Source: Bimuria novae-zelandiae CBS 107.79 | Taxonomy: Eukaryota > Ascomycota > Dothideomycetes > Pleosporales > Didymosphaeriaceae | Assembly (NCBI GenBank): GCA_010015655.1 | Contig: ML976732.1 | Location: 199,092 to 263,091, forward strand | Length of the DNA: 64,000 nucleotides | Direction of reading: 5' to 3' | Part shown: positions 9,900 to 21,462 of the stretch, in pieces | How positions within the stretch are numbered: position 1 is the stretch's first letter | Layout: every line of letters starts with the position of its first letter | Notes under the pieces: generated by a model | Told to the model about the DNA's origin: nothing | Seen by the model: the letters and a program-made list of their open reading frames with translations, nothing else | Database searches by the model: none | Position numbers and translations under genes: made by a program

Positions 9900-11950
9900 A
9901 CAACCAAAGGCTACACCCGGCGGATATGGTCACTTGGTCTTCGCGAAACAGATGCCTGCACGGTAAAATATAGTCAGAGTCTAGGTATGGCAATAAAATG
10001 TGTTTGTTTGTTTGACGGTATTCATCATGGACGTGAGGTTCTTACAGCGTTCGGTGAACGGCCTCGGCTGGACCGTGACCGAGGAGCGCTCTCTCTCTTC
10101 GCAAAAGAGTCCTCGGAATGACGACGTCGACACGGCATCCTCCTAACAACATCCAGCACAGCGCGCGAGACAAGACATCAAAGGGAAAACCCTCATTCCA
10201 CATCACCAAAAATCACGAAACCATCTCCCATTGAAAGTTGCCACTGCACCATTCTCCAAGGTTGGACGTTTTCTATTACGCCTTACTATCTATTCTACTG
10301 TACACTCTATGATATTCTTGAACTCTCACACCATCCCAAACGCCGCGCTAATAACACAGTCCCTATGTACCTCGATGGAATTCCCCTCACTGAGTTTTTC
10401 TCTTCTTCCTCCCGATCATATGCTTTCTTCCACGAAATCTTCCTTCCGATCGTACATGCTGCTCATATCGTACAGAATCCACTGCGAGGTTGCGCTTATC
10501 CGCCGCACCTCGGCTGTGTGTCGTCGGTCTTAAGAGCTCTGAATTTGATTGATTGCGGCGTCGAAGATGCCATCGTGTGCTTGATTGCGGGGCTTTGGGT
10601 TGGTATTGCCCAGGTGGTGTTGCAGTCTTTGTGGTGACCGCTGGAGCGTGGTGTGGATGCGGTGTTCGTAGACGATACGAAAGCAGCGGAGGAAGGGTTT
10701 GGTCGTAGTGATAAAGACGAGGTATACTCGTGCAGATAGTGTTGTGTTCGTTCGAATATGAAGTGTCTCGAGCGGTAGCTCGGCGGTAATCGTGAACAAT
10801 GCTGGTGTAAAATGTGTGGTGTGTATCGATGTGCAGTATATGTATCAATGTAGACTGTTGTATAACCGATTTATTTTGTGTGGTGTAGGTATGTATAGAT
10901 GCAATTGTGTGGGTGAGATGGTATAGGATATATGAACAAACCCAGCCCATCCGCGAATTCCCATTCATCTTTATACATCATAGCAATTCTTTACGAATTT
11001 CCTCTGAGGCGCTTTTCTGGAGGCTATGCTAGCGACAGCCCAGATAGCCGTTGTACAAGCAGGTGTGGCGGACGACTTGACCGGTTGTGGACGCCACAGT
11101 TTGTGGCGCTTGACCGGTCGCGATGGCCTCAATTTCAGCCTTGTCCCGTCCATCACCTCCATACGGAACATGCACTTCCCTCCCCGTGCCAGCCTGCTCC
11201 AGCTGAAGCGCACCGGGCTACAATTGATATATGGCCTTTGCCTGCTTTGTTGGCGGAAGGCGAGAAGTCACAGCCTCCGCAGACAGCCTGGTGAGGCATT
11301 TGTGAAATGCGCCTGAGATGTTCGTACACTGCGGAATTGGAGATCGCTCGTCCTTCTTGTATTGAATGTTATGGCGCAGTTGGGCGACGAGGCGATTCAA
11401 ATGCGTTGTCGGCTGCGCGAGGTAAGTTGTGTTGGACTGCACGTACGCGCGAAGCGGCATACATGACCTTCGACGCGCTGTAGGTATTGTCGGACTGCAA
11501 CGATGACGCAAGCAAATGTGCCGAAGGAGGCTGAGTAGGTTGAGCATGTTGCATATCGCAGTTGGACACACCTAAAGGTTACATGCGAGGCACGTTGCAG
11601 CATGTTGGGATTGATATCAATTGAAATATATAGGAGAATCATGTCCAGATCAAAACGAAAGATGGGGATGCCGACGAGCTCCTAGTCCAGTTCATGCTTT
11701 AACACAAATGCTTTTCTTCGCACTCTGCCTCTGGACAAACGTTAACCATCAACTGTCATTGCAGGGCATGGTGGACTCTTTACCTTGCAACTGTAACCGC
11801 TCACACACTGGGTTGGGCCCTTCCACCCCAAACCCCCACACTGCGCACCCTGCAAACAACATCATCAGCTCCAGACTCGTGCAGCGCAGACCCAGTGTGC
11901 AACGGCATCGACTATCCCATCTTCGCTCGATCTTCTTGATGAAAGCGCAC
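9900..11950. other. 2-kb intergenic region, nothing convincing
   Basis: Open frames up to 193 codons exist (for example minus 10387-10968), but they read as His/Thr/Arg-rich low-complexity translation of TG/CA-rich DNA. They have no domain and no matching splice signals. I call nothing here. Any non-coding RNA would need transcript data. Confidence 0.5.
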
Positions 11951-14505
11951 CTAAGCACCTACCGCGGCGGCTTTGGGCTTCAATGCCAAAATCTTCTTAG
12001 CGGCGTGCTCACCAACGGTGACGATGTACGAGGTCGGGTTGGTGGTGATGTGCCTGCGGAGAGATTAGTATTGTTTTTTGAAAGAAAGACTAATGGATTG
12101 GCTTACCCAGGGAAGATAGAAGCATCGACGACGTGGATGTTGTCGGTACCGTACACTTGAAGATTGGTGTCGACAACGGCAGTTCCACCTTTGAGACCAC
12201 TGTCGGTACCGACTTTGGCGGTACCGATCCAGTGGTTGGCACGACGAGCAGAAGGAGTCTTGGGAAGACTGTTGACGTAGTCCTCGATCGACACGCCAGC
12301 TGCGGGAACTTCCCAGGTGATCGATGGCAGCTTGGAGATGGCCTTTTGCATGCTCTTGAGACTGGCAATGACTGCATCGGTGTCGGCCTTATCGCTAAGG
12401 TACGGTGCCTTGCTGACAGTCATGCTGAGCGCGCCGTTGATGGTGGCGCGACCACGGGAAGTCGATCCACGGCCGAGATAGTTAGAGATTGTCATGGAGT
12501 AGTTGTCACCCTCCTTGGGACCCTCAACACGAGCAGTCCATTGGAATTGGCGGTCCTTACCGTCGGAACCCTTGATGACCTCCCAAGCAAGGGGTCCGAT
12601 GTTGGGCGCAGACTGCGCAAGGATACCAGCCCGGCTCTCGAGGTACAGCTTCTTGTCATTCGGAATAGGATCGGTCCAAGCCTGGTAGAAATCGTAGAAG
12701 GAGACATTCGAGTGCTGGACGACGAGGTCGGTGTTGACGTGGTCGTTCAAATTTTCACCAACGGGAAGGTTGATCCAGCTGCTCGAGTTGATGAAAGTAG
12801 GTCCATCTTGCACGCTGTTCTTGACAACATTAAGTTGGTCCGTTGGACCGATGCCGCTGCGGAACAGAAGCTTGGAAGACCCAAAGGCACCAGCAGAAAG
12901 GATGACACGTCCACCAGCCTTCAGTTTGACGGTGCCGCAGTAACCGCTCTCAAGCTCGACACCAGTAGCCGTGCCGCCCGTACGAACGACACGCTTGACG
13001 GCGGTGTTCGTAAGAAGCTTGAAGTTACTCCTCTGAAGAGCGGTAACGAGGTAAGTGCCGAGAGGGCCCTGCCTCTGACCACCCTCGTACATGAATGGAG
13101 AGTGGGAGAAGACGCGATTCTTCTGGTCGGGAACATCGTTGGCAGTGACTTGCTTCCAACCGTCGGCGGAGAAAGCGGTGGCAAGCACGTTGAAACCCTC
13201 TTGCTTGTAGCGCTTGCCATCCGAAGAAGGCGCGTCAGTGCCGGGAATGCGTTTGAATACGGCATCAATCGAAGCCTTGACGTCAGCCGATTTCCAGCCT
13301 GAAGGGAAATTGACATCCCAGTCGAGAGCAACCGGCTTCCACCAAAGCGCAGCGTTGACAGCAGTACCTCCACCGAGGACACATCCGGCCATCTGGTCAG
13401 TGTCTGTGCAAGCAATGCCGGCAGAGTCAACCCAGATCTGGTTGCACAGACCAGGGACATCAAAACGGGTGAGCTGGTAATCCTTAAGCCAGGCTGGCTT
13501 CATGGTTCCGCCGTAACGTGCAAGAGATGGAGGACCCTTTTCGATAAGGAGAACCTTCTTGCCAGATTCAGACAGCCTGTCGGCCACAGGGATACCTCCT
13601 GCACCAGCACCAACGACAATGTAATCGTACGCCTCGGTAGGAGCAGGCGAACCAACACATTTGGTCGGGGTTGCGGGAGCCGTGGATGAAGGAGTGGAGG
13701 TGGCGGTAGGGGTGGCAGTAGGAGTTCCACCAGGAATCCATGAAGAATATTTGGCATTTCTGGCGCTCGCCACATTGATACCAAAGATGCTCTGTCCGTT
13801 GTCGTGTTGCACCCATGGATTTGAAGGGAGTTCTTTGTGTTGCGCCCATCCAATGACTTGAACTTCACCGGGAATCTGCGAGCCAGTCGCACCAGCCTGG
13901 TCCCACACCCAGCACCACTCGCATCGGTAGATCAGTTCAAAGTTGTCGCTGTTGACAGTGTGCGCTATCTGGGTGATTGTGGCATTGCCAGTGTAGGCTA
14001 TGGGTGCGGTGTATCCACTGGAGCAAGTCAGCGACGTCTCCCAGTACAACCGTAGAGCACCCACCCTGCCCAGACAAACTGCGTCTTGATGTTTGCGCCA
14101 TCAGGCGAAGCTACAAGCAGGAGAGAATTGGGCATGCCACCCGCGTGACTGATGCCGGACCATCCCTTTCCACCGGGTGTAGATCCTTTCTGTTACTAGT
14201 CAGAAGATACTTTTGCAATTGGCGGAACTTCGAGCACTCACGATGTAACCAATATATTCAGCGTTGCCGGAACCTGTGGCTGGCAGTGCATAACCCCATT
14301 CCAGCCCACCAGTCGTCTCGGCACTCGAAATGACTTGGCGGAAGAACGTGATCCCAGTACCAGGGTGGGTGAAAGAGTCCTGGGCAAGAGCAACCGGGGC
14401 AGCTACGGTTGTCAGTCACTGTTCCGGCTCGCAGTGGAACGAAGGCTCATGCTTACAGAGAACGGACAGCAGCGAAGCCGCCCTGAAAGCGGTAAAGCCC
14501 CTCAT
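11951..14505 (-). CDS. cdh: Cellobiose dehydrogenase (cytochrome b + GMC flavin domains), no CBM
   Basis: Five exons: 14457-14505, 14242-14402, 14065-14189, 12107-14017 and 11951-12053; they sum to 2349 nt (782 residues). This secreted flavocytochrome oxidises cellobiose and cello-oligosaccharides and passes electrons to lytic polysaccharide monooxygenases or quinones. A signal peptide (about 1-23, ending VALA) leaves an N-terminal Gln. The DOMON-type heme domain keeps both expected b-heme ligands: Met89 (HAGGMPNSLLLVA) and His183 (WVQHDNGQSIFGIN). A Thr/Pro/Ser-rich linker follows. The GMC domain has the FAD site YDYIVVGAGAGG, the LGGGTAVNAALWWKP signature, and the catalytic His707 (ANHWIGT) and Asn754 (TTNPT) pair. 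The protein stops soon after, with no C-terminal cellulose-binding module, so it resembles the CBM-less ascomycete class. The long open frame starts at 14064 with GTG, but that is intron sequence. Confidence 0.93.
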
Positions 14506-16500
14506 TTTCAGTCACCAGCACCACAAAAGCAGTACAAACCGAATAGGATACCGAGGGAGAGGAGAGCAGTCAATGGCCACTGGCCTGACCCATGCCGTTC
14601 GACGTCCCATGTTATATACATTTTGCTTTTACCCCGGACTTTGAAAAGCGCCGCGTTTGTGGAGTGCGTCCCAAGCACCACATGGGGCGTGACAGCTCTC
14701 GCGGAGGCTTCTGCACTTCTCCAGGAACCAGGATGGCCGTCATCTCATACCCATGCTAGGCTATTCCAAAACAAAAATCCGGCTGAGAAAAGCTGCGCAT
14801 GCTATTCGCTGCGGCATTACATGGCACTCCGGATGAGGAGGGTAGAACATGTGCAATCTGCGCTAGAATAGACGACGAATGGAATAGATTGGGGTTGATT
14901 GATGAAGGACGGGACACAGGCCTAGTTGCCGACACGTCTTGAGGCTTATGCTCGCCTCCTTGCCCCTGAGTGGCTTAGCGCCAAGAGCATGGCCACCAGC
15001 GGCGACCCATCGCGAACGATGGTAGGCGGAACTTCTCTCAAAGTAACACAACACCACCACCAATCCTCCTGGAATTTCTAGAAGACGCTCGCCTGAGTAA
15101 CGTTCTGCTGGCATCCATCGTGAAAGCTCCGGGCTTATTCTACAGTCAGCATACTCCGCGTGGCGTCGCCCCAAATTAAAGATTGTTCCTTGTCAATACA
15201 GTAGCAGACTTTCGTCCGTTCTTTAAACGCTGAGGATTTGGGTGTCGCATCCCACCAATAGATTTCAATCTATTAGATTGAAACTAGGCGGCCAGTCTCC
15301 AGCTTCGGTCCTGCTCGAGATCTTGGTAATTCCGTCTCCTTTCACGAACTAATCTCCCGGAATACTTCCCTCTACCCACCGGCATTTTGTGTGGATAGCA
15401 ACCTCGGCTGAAACATTCACTTTCTCGTCTAGCCAATTTTACGAGTAAGGACCTTGGGATGCCGGTCCCAAGAGTCTTCTGGCATGGCCACTTTGCACGT
15501 GGCCAGCGTGGACCAAGGGAGCTAGGTCGGCTCCAAATAACCGTCTTCTGGAATGATTGTGCCTAACAAAACCTAGATCTGCTCCTGAAAAGGGAAAATT
15601 GACAAAATCCGCCGGCCTCTCTCGCAGACATGCGATTGCTCTATGTCGCCTGGGGGGCTGTTCAAGCCACAGAACCTAAGCCAACGGAGACCGCGGTGCA
15701 ACCTTTACTCTCGAACACCCGCGATGCCCAACGTCAATTTTTTGCTCACCACGTGCGCCTTCTTCGGAACTGCCGCACCGCACACCATCCTTCTTTGACG
15801 TGCGCAGCTTGCATGTAAACGAAGTGGCTCAAGTACACACTGAAGACGGCTGACTTTCCGTGGGGAAGTTTTTCCGCACGTCTGCAATCCTATCGGACAT
15901 TGGCTGTTTAGGGAAGAAATCAATGCAGCTACCGCGATCTAGCCAGCGCCGACCGTCCTCACTGGGCAGCCACGGATATCGCGTCCACTGAATATGTTTG
16001 CAACTACAGTCCCGAGGCCCTGACGTGCATCTAGCCCTGATTGCGCAAATCCTTTCTTTCCAATGCTACCATCCAGATGTACAGTATAAGCGCCCATATA
16101 GCGCACACGTGAAGACCGACGACCACTCCCCTCCTAATCAATTGTACTATGTTTCTTTCTGCTCTCCCTTTTCCCCCTGTCACCTAGTGGATCTCAGATA
16201 TGTGCTGGTACAATGTGCGCCCTTTTGTTGCTGTGATCATCGTCGCGTTTCTCTGTTGCTGTGTGTCGCATGATCTGTTCAGGTCGCTAACGATGATAAA
16301 AGACACCCTGCTGGTACAATGTAGCTCGAGATTGACAGAAGTTCATGCATCGTTCCCAACAACACAAAGCCCCCGTTGAGAGGAGGTGTAGTACCGCTGG
16401 TTATCTATGGGAGGATGCTCCCCTCAATTGAGCATTAGACTGACTTTGCCGCCTCCTCTAACCCTTTTTTGACATCATCCTGCGAGCCACCCTTCTTTAC
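14506..16500. other. 2-kb intergenic region
   Basis: Between the CDH promoter side and the APH-type gene. No domain-bearing frame seen. A near-perfect palindrome lies at 15259-15286 (stem TAGATTTCAATCTA against TTAGATTGAAACTA). The short frames around 15630-15820 and 15998-16273 have no recognisable content. Confidence 0.45.
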
Positions 16501-16552
16501 AAATGCGCTGGCCATCACGGAGTGAGTACCTCCATGTTCATCCCTCCATTGT

Positions 16553-18081
16553 TTGATGGAAGATGGAACCTTCTCAGCATTGGGCTGCAATCGAACTTTC
16601 CTGATTATGATGCGTGACGGCTTTCAGTTCGTTGGACGTATCCCTTATCCGATTACCGAGCCGAAACACCTAGTCGTAGCTAGCGAAGTCGCGACGATGG
16701 ACTTTCTCCGTTCACATGGTATACCTGTCCCCCAAATATACAGTTACTCAGCTACATCAGAGAACGCTGCTGGCACCGAGTATGTTTTCATGGAGCTTAT
16801 TCGAGGAACGAACTTGGGTGACATATGGTTTGACCTGTCTGAAAAGGCTAGAATTACCGTTGTCAGCAAACTCGTAGAGCTGGAGTCTCGAATGTTTGCT
16901 CTTGAGTTTCCAGCAAGCGGAAGTCTTTACTACACCAAGGATTTGCAGGCTGGGACCAGGAAAGTTGCGGTTACTATCTCCAGCTCTGCACGCGATAGCG
17001 GCTTTTGCATTGGCCCTGATACAAGACTCGCCTTGTGGCATGGGAAACGAGGCAATATCCAGATTGATCGCGGACCATGTACGTGCCAACTCCTCTTTTC
17101 ACATAGCCAGATTCACTTTCCTATTGATCATCGGCTACGAACTATCTTATTCTCTACTAGCAACCTTAATTGAGTATTCAACAGACACAGATCCAGCAGC
17201 AGCACTTATAGCCGGGGCCAAGAAGGAGATTGCATACTTGACGAAGTTTGGTCGACCGCTTCACCCCTTTCAACGTCTGCGGCGAGAGATCTACAATTAC
17301 CAAAAGCAATCGCCCTTAGATCATTTTGACAATCTGGACAAATACCTGCGAATTGCGCCTTATCTCATTCCGCATCACAACGAAACTATTACCTGCTCGA
17401 CGCTAAGACATTCCAATCTCCAACCAAATAATGTGTTTGTCTGATAAACTTGAGATTACTGGTCTGATCGACTGGGAAAACTGCGCAATACTCCCGCTGT
17501 TTTTGCAGTGTGGAATTCCAAACAGCCTCCAGAACTACGGAGACGACATCTCAGAATCGCTTACGATCCCTGAATTACCACACAATTTTGACGAACTAAG
17601 CGAGATCAAACAATTCGAGCAGGTCGTGCTCCTACGTAAGCGTCAACTTTACTACTTCTATGTTGCAATGACTGCAAAGCTAAACTCGACGCACTACGAC
17701 GCACTAGCCTACGACTTCAGCATATTGAGGCGCAAACTCTTTGACCACGCGAGTTATCCCTGGGAAGGCGACAACGTGACACTAAAAGCTAACCTTATTT
17801 GCCTAATGGAGAACTGGTCGAGTATTGCCGCTCCAGAATTAGACGAAGGAGGTGATTCGAGGGCTTCTTGCCCAATTTCGTTCTCAGAAGACGAGGTGAC
17901 CGAGTGTAAGCGTCTACATGCTGTGCAGATTGAGGCAGACGAGCAGCTCCAAACTTGCAGGGACGTTATTGGTATCGGTCCCGAGGGATGGGTACCCTTA
18001 GAACAGTATAAAGAGACAAAACAACGGGAAGTCAAGCTAAAAGCTAATGTGCTTGAGGCAGCTGAGTCTAAGGAGGAATGA
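16553..18081 (+). pseudogene. APH-type phosphotransferase (aminoglycoside phosphotransferase family), frameshifted
   Basis: A fungal kinase-like protein of the APH/choline kinase fold. Recognisable order: a nucleotide-binding lobe (MMRDGFQFVGRIPYP, ASEVATMDFLRSHGIPVP, GTEYVFMELIRG), then FCIGPDTRL and GKRGNIQIDRGP. A GT-AG intron at 17079-17184 follows, then GAKKEIAYLTKFGRPL, the catalytic loop RHSNLQPNNVFV, and the Mg-binding GLIDWEN. Two defects are visible. Between NNVFV and SDKLEITGLIDW (about 17437-17444) two bases (CT or TC) are missing, so one frame stops at TGA and the next continues. The catalytic loop reads His-Ser-Asn where the family normally has His-x-Asp. The start is unresolved; 16553 opens the frame, but an upstream exon is likely. 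Probably a dead gene, unless the frameshift is a sequencing error. Confidence 0.72.
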
Positions 18082-18483
18082 GCGGGGCTATCCGAGCATT
18101 GGATTTTCGATGATTTTGATGAAGAGGAGTATTCGTAAAACTCCTTGTTTGTATGAGTTTCGCTTTCTTCCGCCATGTTGCACTAGAGGCACGTTTATAT
18201 TGCTCAACGATGTCAAAATGGGGAGAATTAATATCTCTAATACCCAGTAATGTTCTGAACTACCATGCATGCACGTTCTATGGTCAGATACTCGGGCTCA
18301 ATGTCAACGGAGGTCACTGCGAGCGCATTGAATCCGTGCATTCATTGATCGGCCACCGACATTACCAACTTAGCTCCCGTCCTCCGCACCTCCACAAATC
18401 ACCACAATCCCATTCTACCAGATTGCGCTCGCGCTACAATATCGACTTCGCCTTCCCCCAAACGACCAGTCGATCTCTGCAAT

Positions 18484-19306
18484 ATGCATGACGAACGTGA
18501 GTCCCGGATCTCCGATTCCCACATTGCGCACCCCGCCACGCTGCCTAACGCGCCGCACTGGAGCACATGCTGCACGCGCAGGCTCGCGGTACTACTGCGG
18601 TACCCGTTGCGCATTATCACCACTTACGCGTCGAGCGCAACGTCTTCAATGCGCCGCGCTCTTCCCAACCCTCACACTCTCACAACTCAACTCAACTAAC
18701 ACGCCTCTAGACCCCCACCCCCTCCTCGCCCAACTCCCCCTAACCGTCTCCCCCTTCCTCTCCCTCCCCACCGCAACCCCTCTCCCCTACACCTACAAAC
18801 AGCTCCCCTCCACGCTCCCGCCCAGCGTCCTCCACCCACCCCAAAACCCAAACCCAAACTCCACCGACCACCCTCAACAACCTGCCTACGTAGTCTCCGC
18901 CGCCGGCACGTCCGCCACCCCAGACCAGATCCTCGCCTCCTGCCTCGCGCTGCAAAAGCACCTGCAGACGCTCGAAGCCGACGCGCGCAAGACGCTCAAG
19001 GACTGGGAGGATAAGCGGAGAGCGGAGGATTTGGCGGAGAAGAGGCGCGTTGCGCCGGGATGGTTGGATGGGGATGTGAAGATATTACGGCCAGAGAATG
19101 TTGGTGGCGACGGTGGTGGTGGGGTTGCGGATGGGAATACTAAGATGGGCGAGGCGGGCGCGGGTGCGGGCACAGGACAAGGGCAGGTGTGGCGGCGGCG
19201 GAGCAGCGCGGGGATAGGAGCGTTGGTTGAGGAGAGAGATGGCGGGCCGGATTCGAAAGAAGGAGAGGAACTGGATAGAGCATTTGGCGGGATGGATTTG
19301 AGATGA
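18484..19306 (+). CDS. Hypothetical protein, about 202 residues
   Basis: Best model: a tiny first exon 18484-18496, a 214-nt GT-AG intron (18497-18710) with a CTAAC branch site just before the acceptor, and exon 18711-19306. The sum is 609 nt. The protein begins MHDEHPHPLLAQLPLTVSPF, has a Pro/Asn-rich stretch, and then a charged helix (LQKHLQTLEADARKTLKDWE, about 90-110) running into EKRRVAPGWLDGDVKIL. A Gly/Ala-rich linker and an acidic end follow. I do not know the family. It has no signal peptide or membrane span and may be a helical complex subunit, which is a guess. An unspliced reading of the same region is open, but its N-terminus (Arg/Thr/Cys-rich) looks like translated intron. Confidence 0.6.
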
Positions 19307-19655
19307 GGGTTATTACAAGAAAGCGACGTCGCGGATGGTATGGTTTTGAGGCAGTCACCCAGTGTGCAGGCATACGAAAGTCGTTCGACCACAACCATGA
19401 ATAATTAATCTACAAGTCCTACAAGCTAGCAAGTCCGCATAGCTCTGCCGACTTCTACAAAGACTGCGTGCCATCCTCATCCGCATCAAACCAAGCCAAT
19501 ATATCGATAACCGTATTTTGCTTTCCCACCTAGCCCTCGCTTCGATTACAAACATATGAAAGATAAAAGGAGGGGAATCACGAAATATAAGGTAATTAGG
19601 CCGGTGCCACGACGACCCAGCTGAAGCCAACCCCCGCGACGCCCTGGACAAATGC

Positions 19656-21056
19656 TCAACGACGGCCGTGCGAGCGGTTGCCCATGGTGCTCTGCAGTGA
19701 TTCGACTTCGGCCTCCAGGTTCTTGATCATGGCATGGCTGGCCTCGAGGTCCTTGTTGAGGCGATCGCGCTCCGAGATGAGCTTCTGCTCCCACTGCCTG
19801 AAGCGCTGCTCCTCCACCTTGACCTGCTCCGTGAAGCGCTTGCGGAGCGCCTCTTCCTCCTCTTTGAACTTGGGGTTGTCGAGCTTCCGCGGGCGCGCCT
19901 CGCCAAATTTGCGGGTCTCCATCTGCTGTGCGCGGTAGGCCTCGTAGTGGTTCTCTTCGGTTGTATGGATGAGATCGAGCATGTGCGTTCGGATAAGGAT
20001 GGCGCGAAGCTTCTTGAAATCGCAGTGCTCCTCGTTCTCAACTTCGGCGACACCCCAAGCGTATTGTCGGCCCTTGACAGTGCGGCCGTCGTTGGTCTGG
20101 ACGTCCTTCTCGGAACCAATAACGGAAAAGGGCATGGCGTTGATCAGTCCCTGGGCGTGGGCCATGGCAGCCTGGTCGTCGTCTTCAAGCTGGGGCTGGT
20201 AGAACTTGATGCCTTGGGCCTCAAGAACGGCGCGCACCTATTGCAATGAGTATATGTGTCACCCTGTGCGTGGTGCAACGTACCCTAGACTTGAACTTGG
20301 CTAGATCCGACGGGCTCAATGTGTCCGCCTTTGCGACCACGGGAATGAGATTGACACGTGTGCAAAGCTTCTTCATCACCTCAATGTCGAGGGGCTTCAA
20401 GGTGTGGCCGGTGGGCCGAATGAAGTACAGGCAGGCGTGCACGCGGAGATCGATCTTATCGCTGCGCTTCGGCTGCTGTTCCTGCAACATGAACGACTCG
20501 TGCTGGTCGTCGAGGAACTCAATGATGGGCTGCCAGGAGTCGCGGTTGTTGACGTAGTCGCCGAAGCCAGGCGTGTCGATGACAGTGAGGCGCACTGCTC
20601 CCTGTCAGTATACAGCATGTCTCACAGAGCAGAGCGGCATGTACCCTTGAAGAACTTCTCCTCGAGCTCTGCCTTCGTGATCTCAATCTCGACCGTCTTG
20701 TCCATTTGCTTCATGTGGCGGCGCTTGTGGTCGGCGTAGTTCTTGATGGTAGTGGAGAACAGCGTGTTGATGAAGGTCGTCTTTCCGAGGCCAGACTCGC
20801 CAGCAACCTGCGCACCTGTCAGAACACGCCCTTTTGCCCATGAACTGGCTGCATCCGTACCATGATGGTGAAGTTTGCGCCACGCTTCGCGACAATCTTG
20901 TGCCTGGCTTGTGTTAGGCTTGTAAGGAGGTTCTCGTATTGCTGAGGACATACCTCTGGTTGGGCAACTGCAAAATAGGTTAGCACGATGCGCATAAGCT
21001 ATAGGACCGTGTATACGTACGTTGGCAATGCCAATTGGGGACGCTGAGTCGGCCAT
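19656..21056 (-). CDS. CDC12: Septin, Cdc12/AspC type
   Basis: Six exons: 21021-21056, 20954-20967 (only 14 nt), 20861-20903, 20645-20807, 20284-20594 and 19656-20237. They sum to 1149 nt and encode 382 residues. It is a GTP-binding septin that co-assembles with other septins into hetero-oligomeric rods and filaments at septa, hyphal necks and infection structures. It has G1 GESGLGKT (34-41), G3 DTPGFGD, G4 AKAD, the septin-unique element with WGVAEVENEEHCDF, and a C-terminal coiled coil (about 310-375, rich in Glu/Gln/Arg). The start IGIANLPNQRHKIV, the DDQHESFMLQEQQP loop and the EEQRFRQWEQK tail match the Cdc12 lineage rather than Cdc3, Cdc10 or Cdc11. All introns are 46-53 nt. It is divergent from PWP2, with about 400 bases between the two starts. 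Confidence 0.94.
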
Positions 21057-21462
21057 TGTGTCGTTGTATGTGTGTCTTGCTGCGTGGAAACGTCTATTGC
21101 GGCGTGTTAGCGGAAGAAGCTCCTGTAGGCATATATACAGGGGCGAGCTGACATTCTAGTATGCACCCCAAAGAAGCTGATTTTCTGGACTCGTACAGCG
21201 GCGGCGCGGGCGAGGCAAGCTGGGCTGTCTCGACGGGGTGGGTTGTCGGTGGGTGTTGTTGCTGGACAATTTGACGTCCCCTTTCCTGAGCAACCTGTCT
21301 TGGCAAGCGCGCTGGCACAGAATGGGGAAGGCGCGCTAGTGAACCGACGCGCCGGGGAATTTCACTAGGGGCCCAAGCTTAGATTTCGAAAAAAAGTTCA
21401 CCACAGATGCGTCCCCGACCCCGCCGTCATGCCATAACAAAGTGCGATTTCCTACACACAAA

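Noticed and set aside
10387..10968. 193-codon minus-strand frame
   Set aside because: Low-complexity His/Thr/Arg text from TG/CA-rich DNA, with no domain, no good start context and no partner exons.
12133..13302. Long plus-strand frame (389 codons) opposite the cellobiose dehydrogenase
   Set aside because: It is the mirror of a strongly supported CDH exon with catalytic motifs; the plus-strand protein has no domain.
14062..14064. GTG start of the 653-codon CDH frame
   Set aside because: These bases are the 5' splice site of a 47-nt intron; joining upstream exons restores the signal peptide and the heme-domain start.
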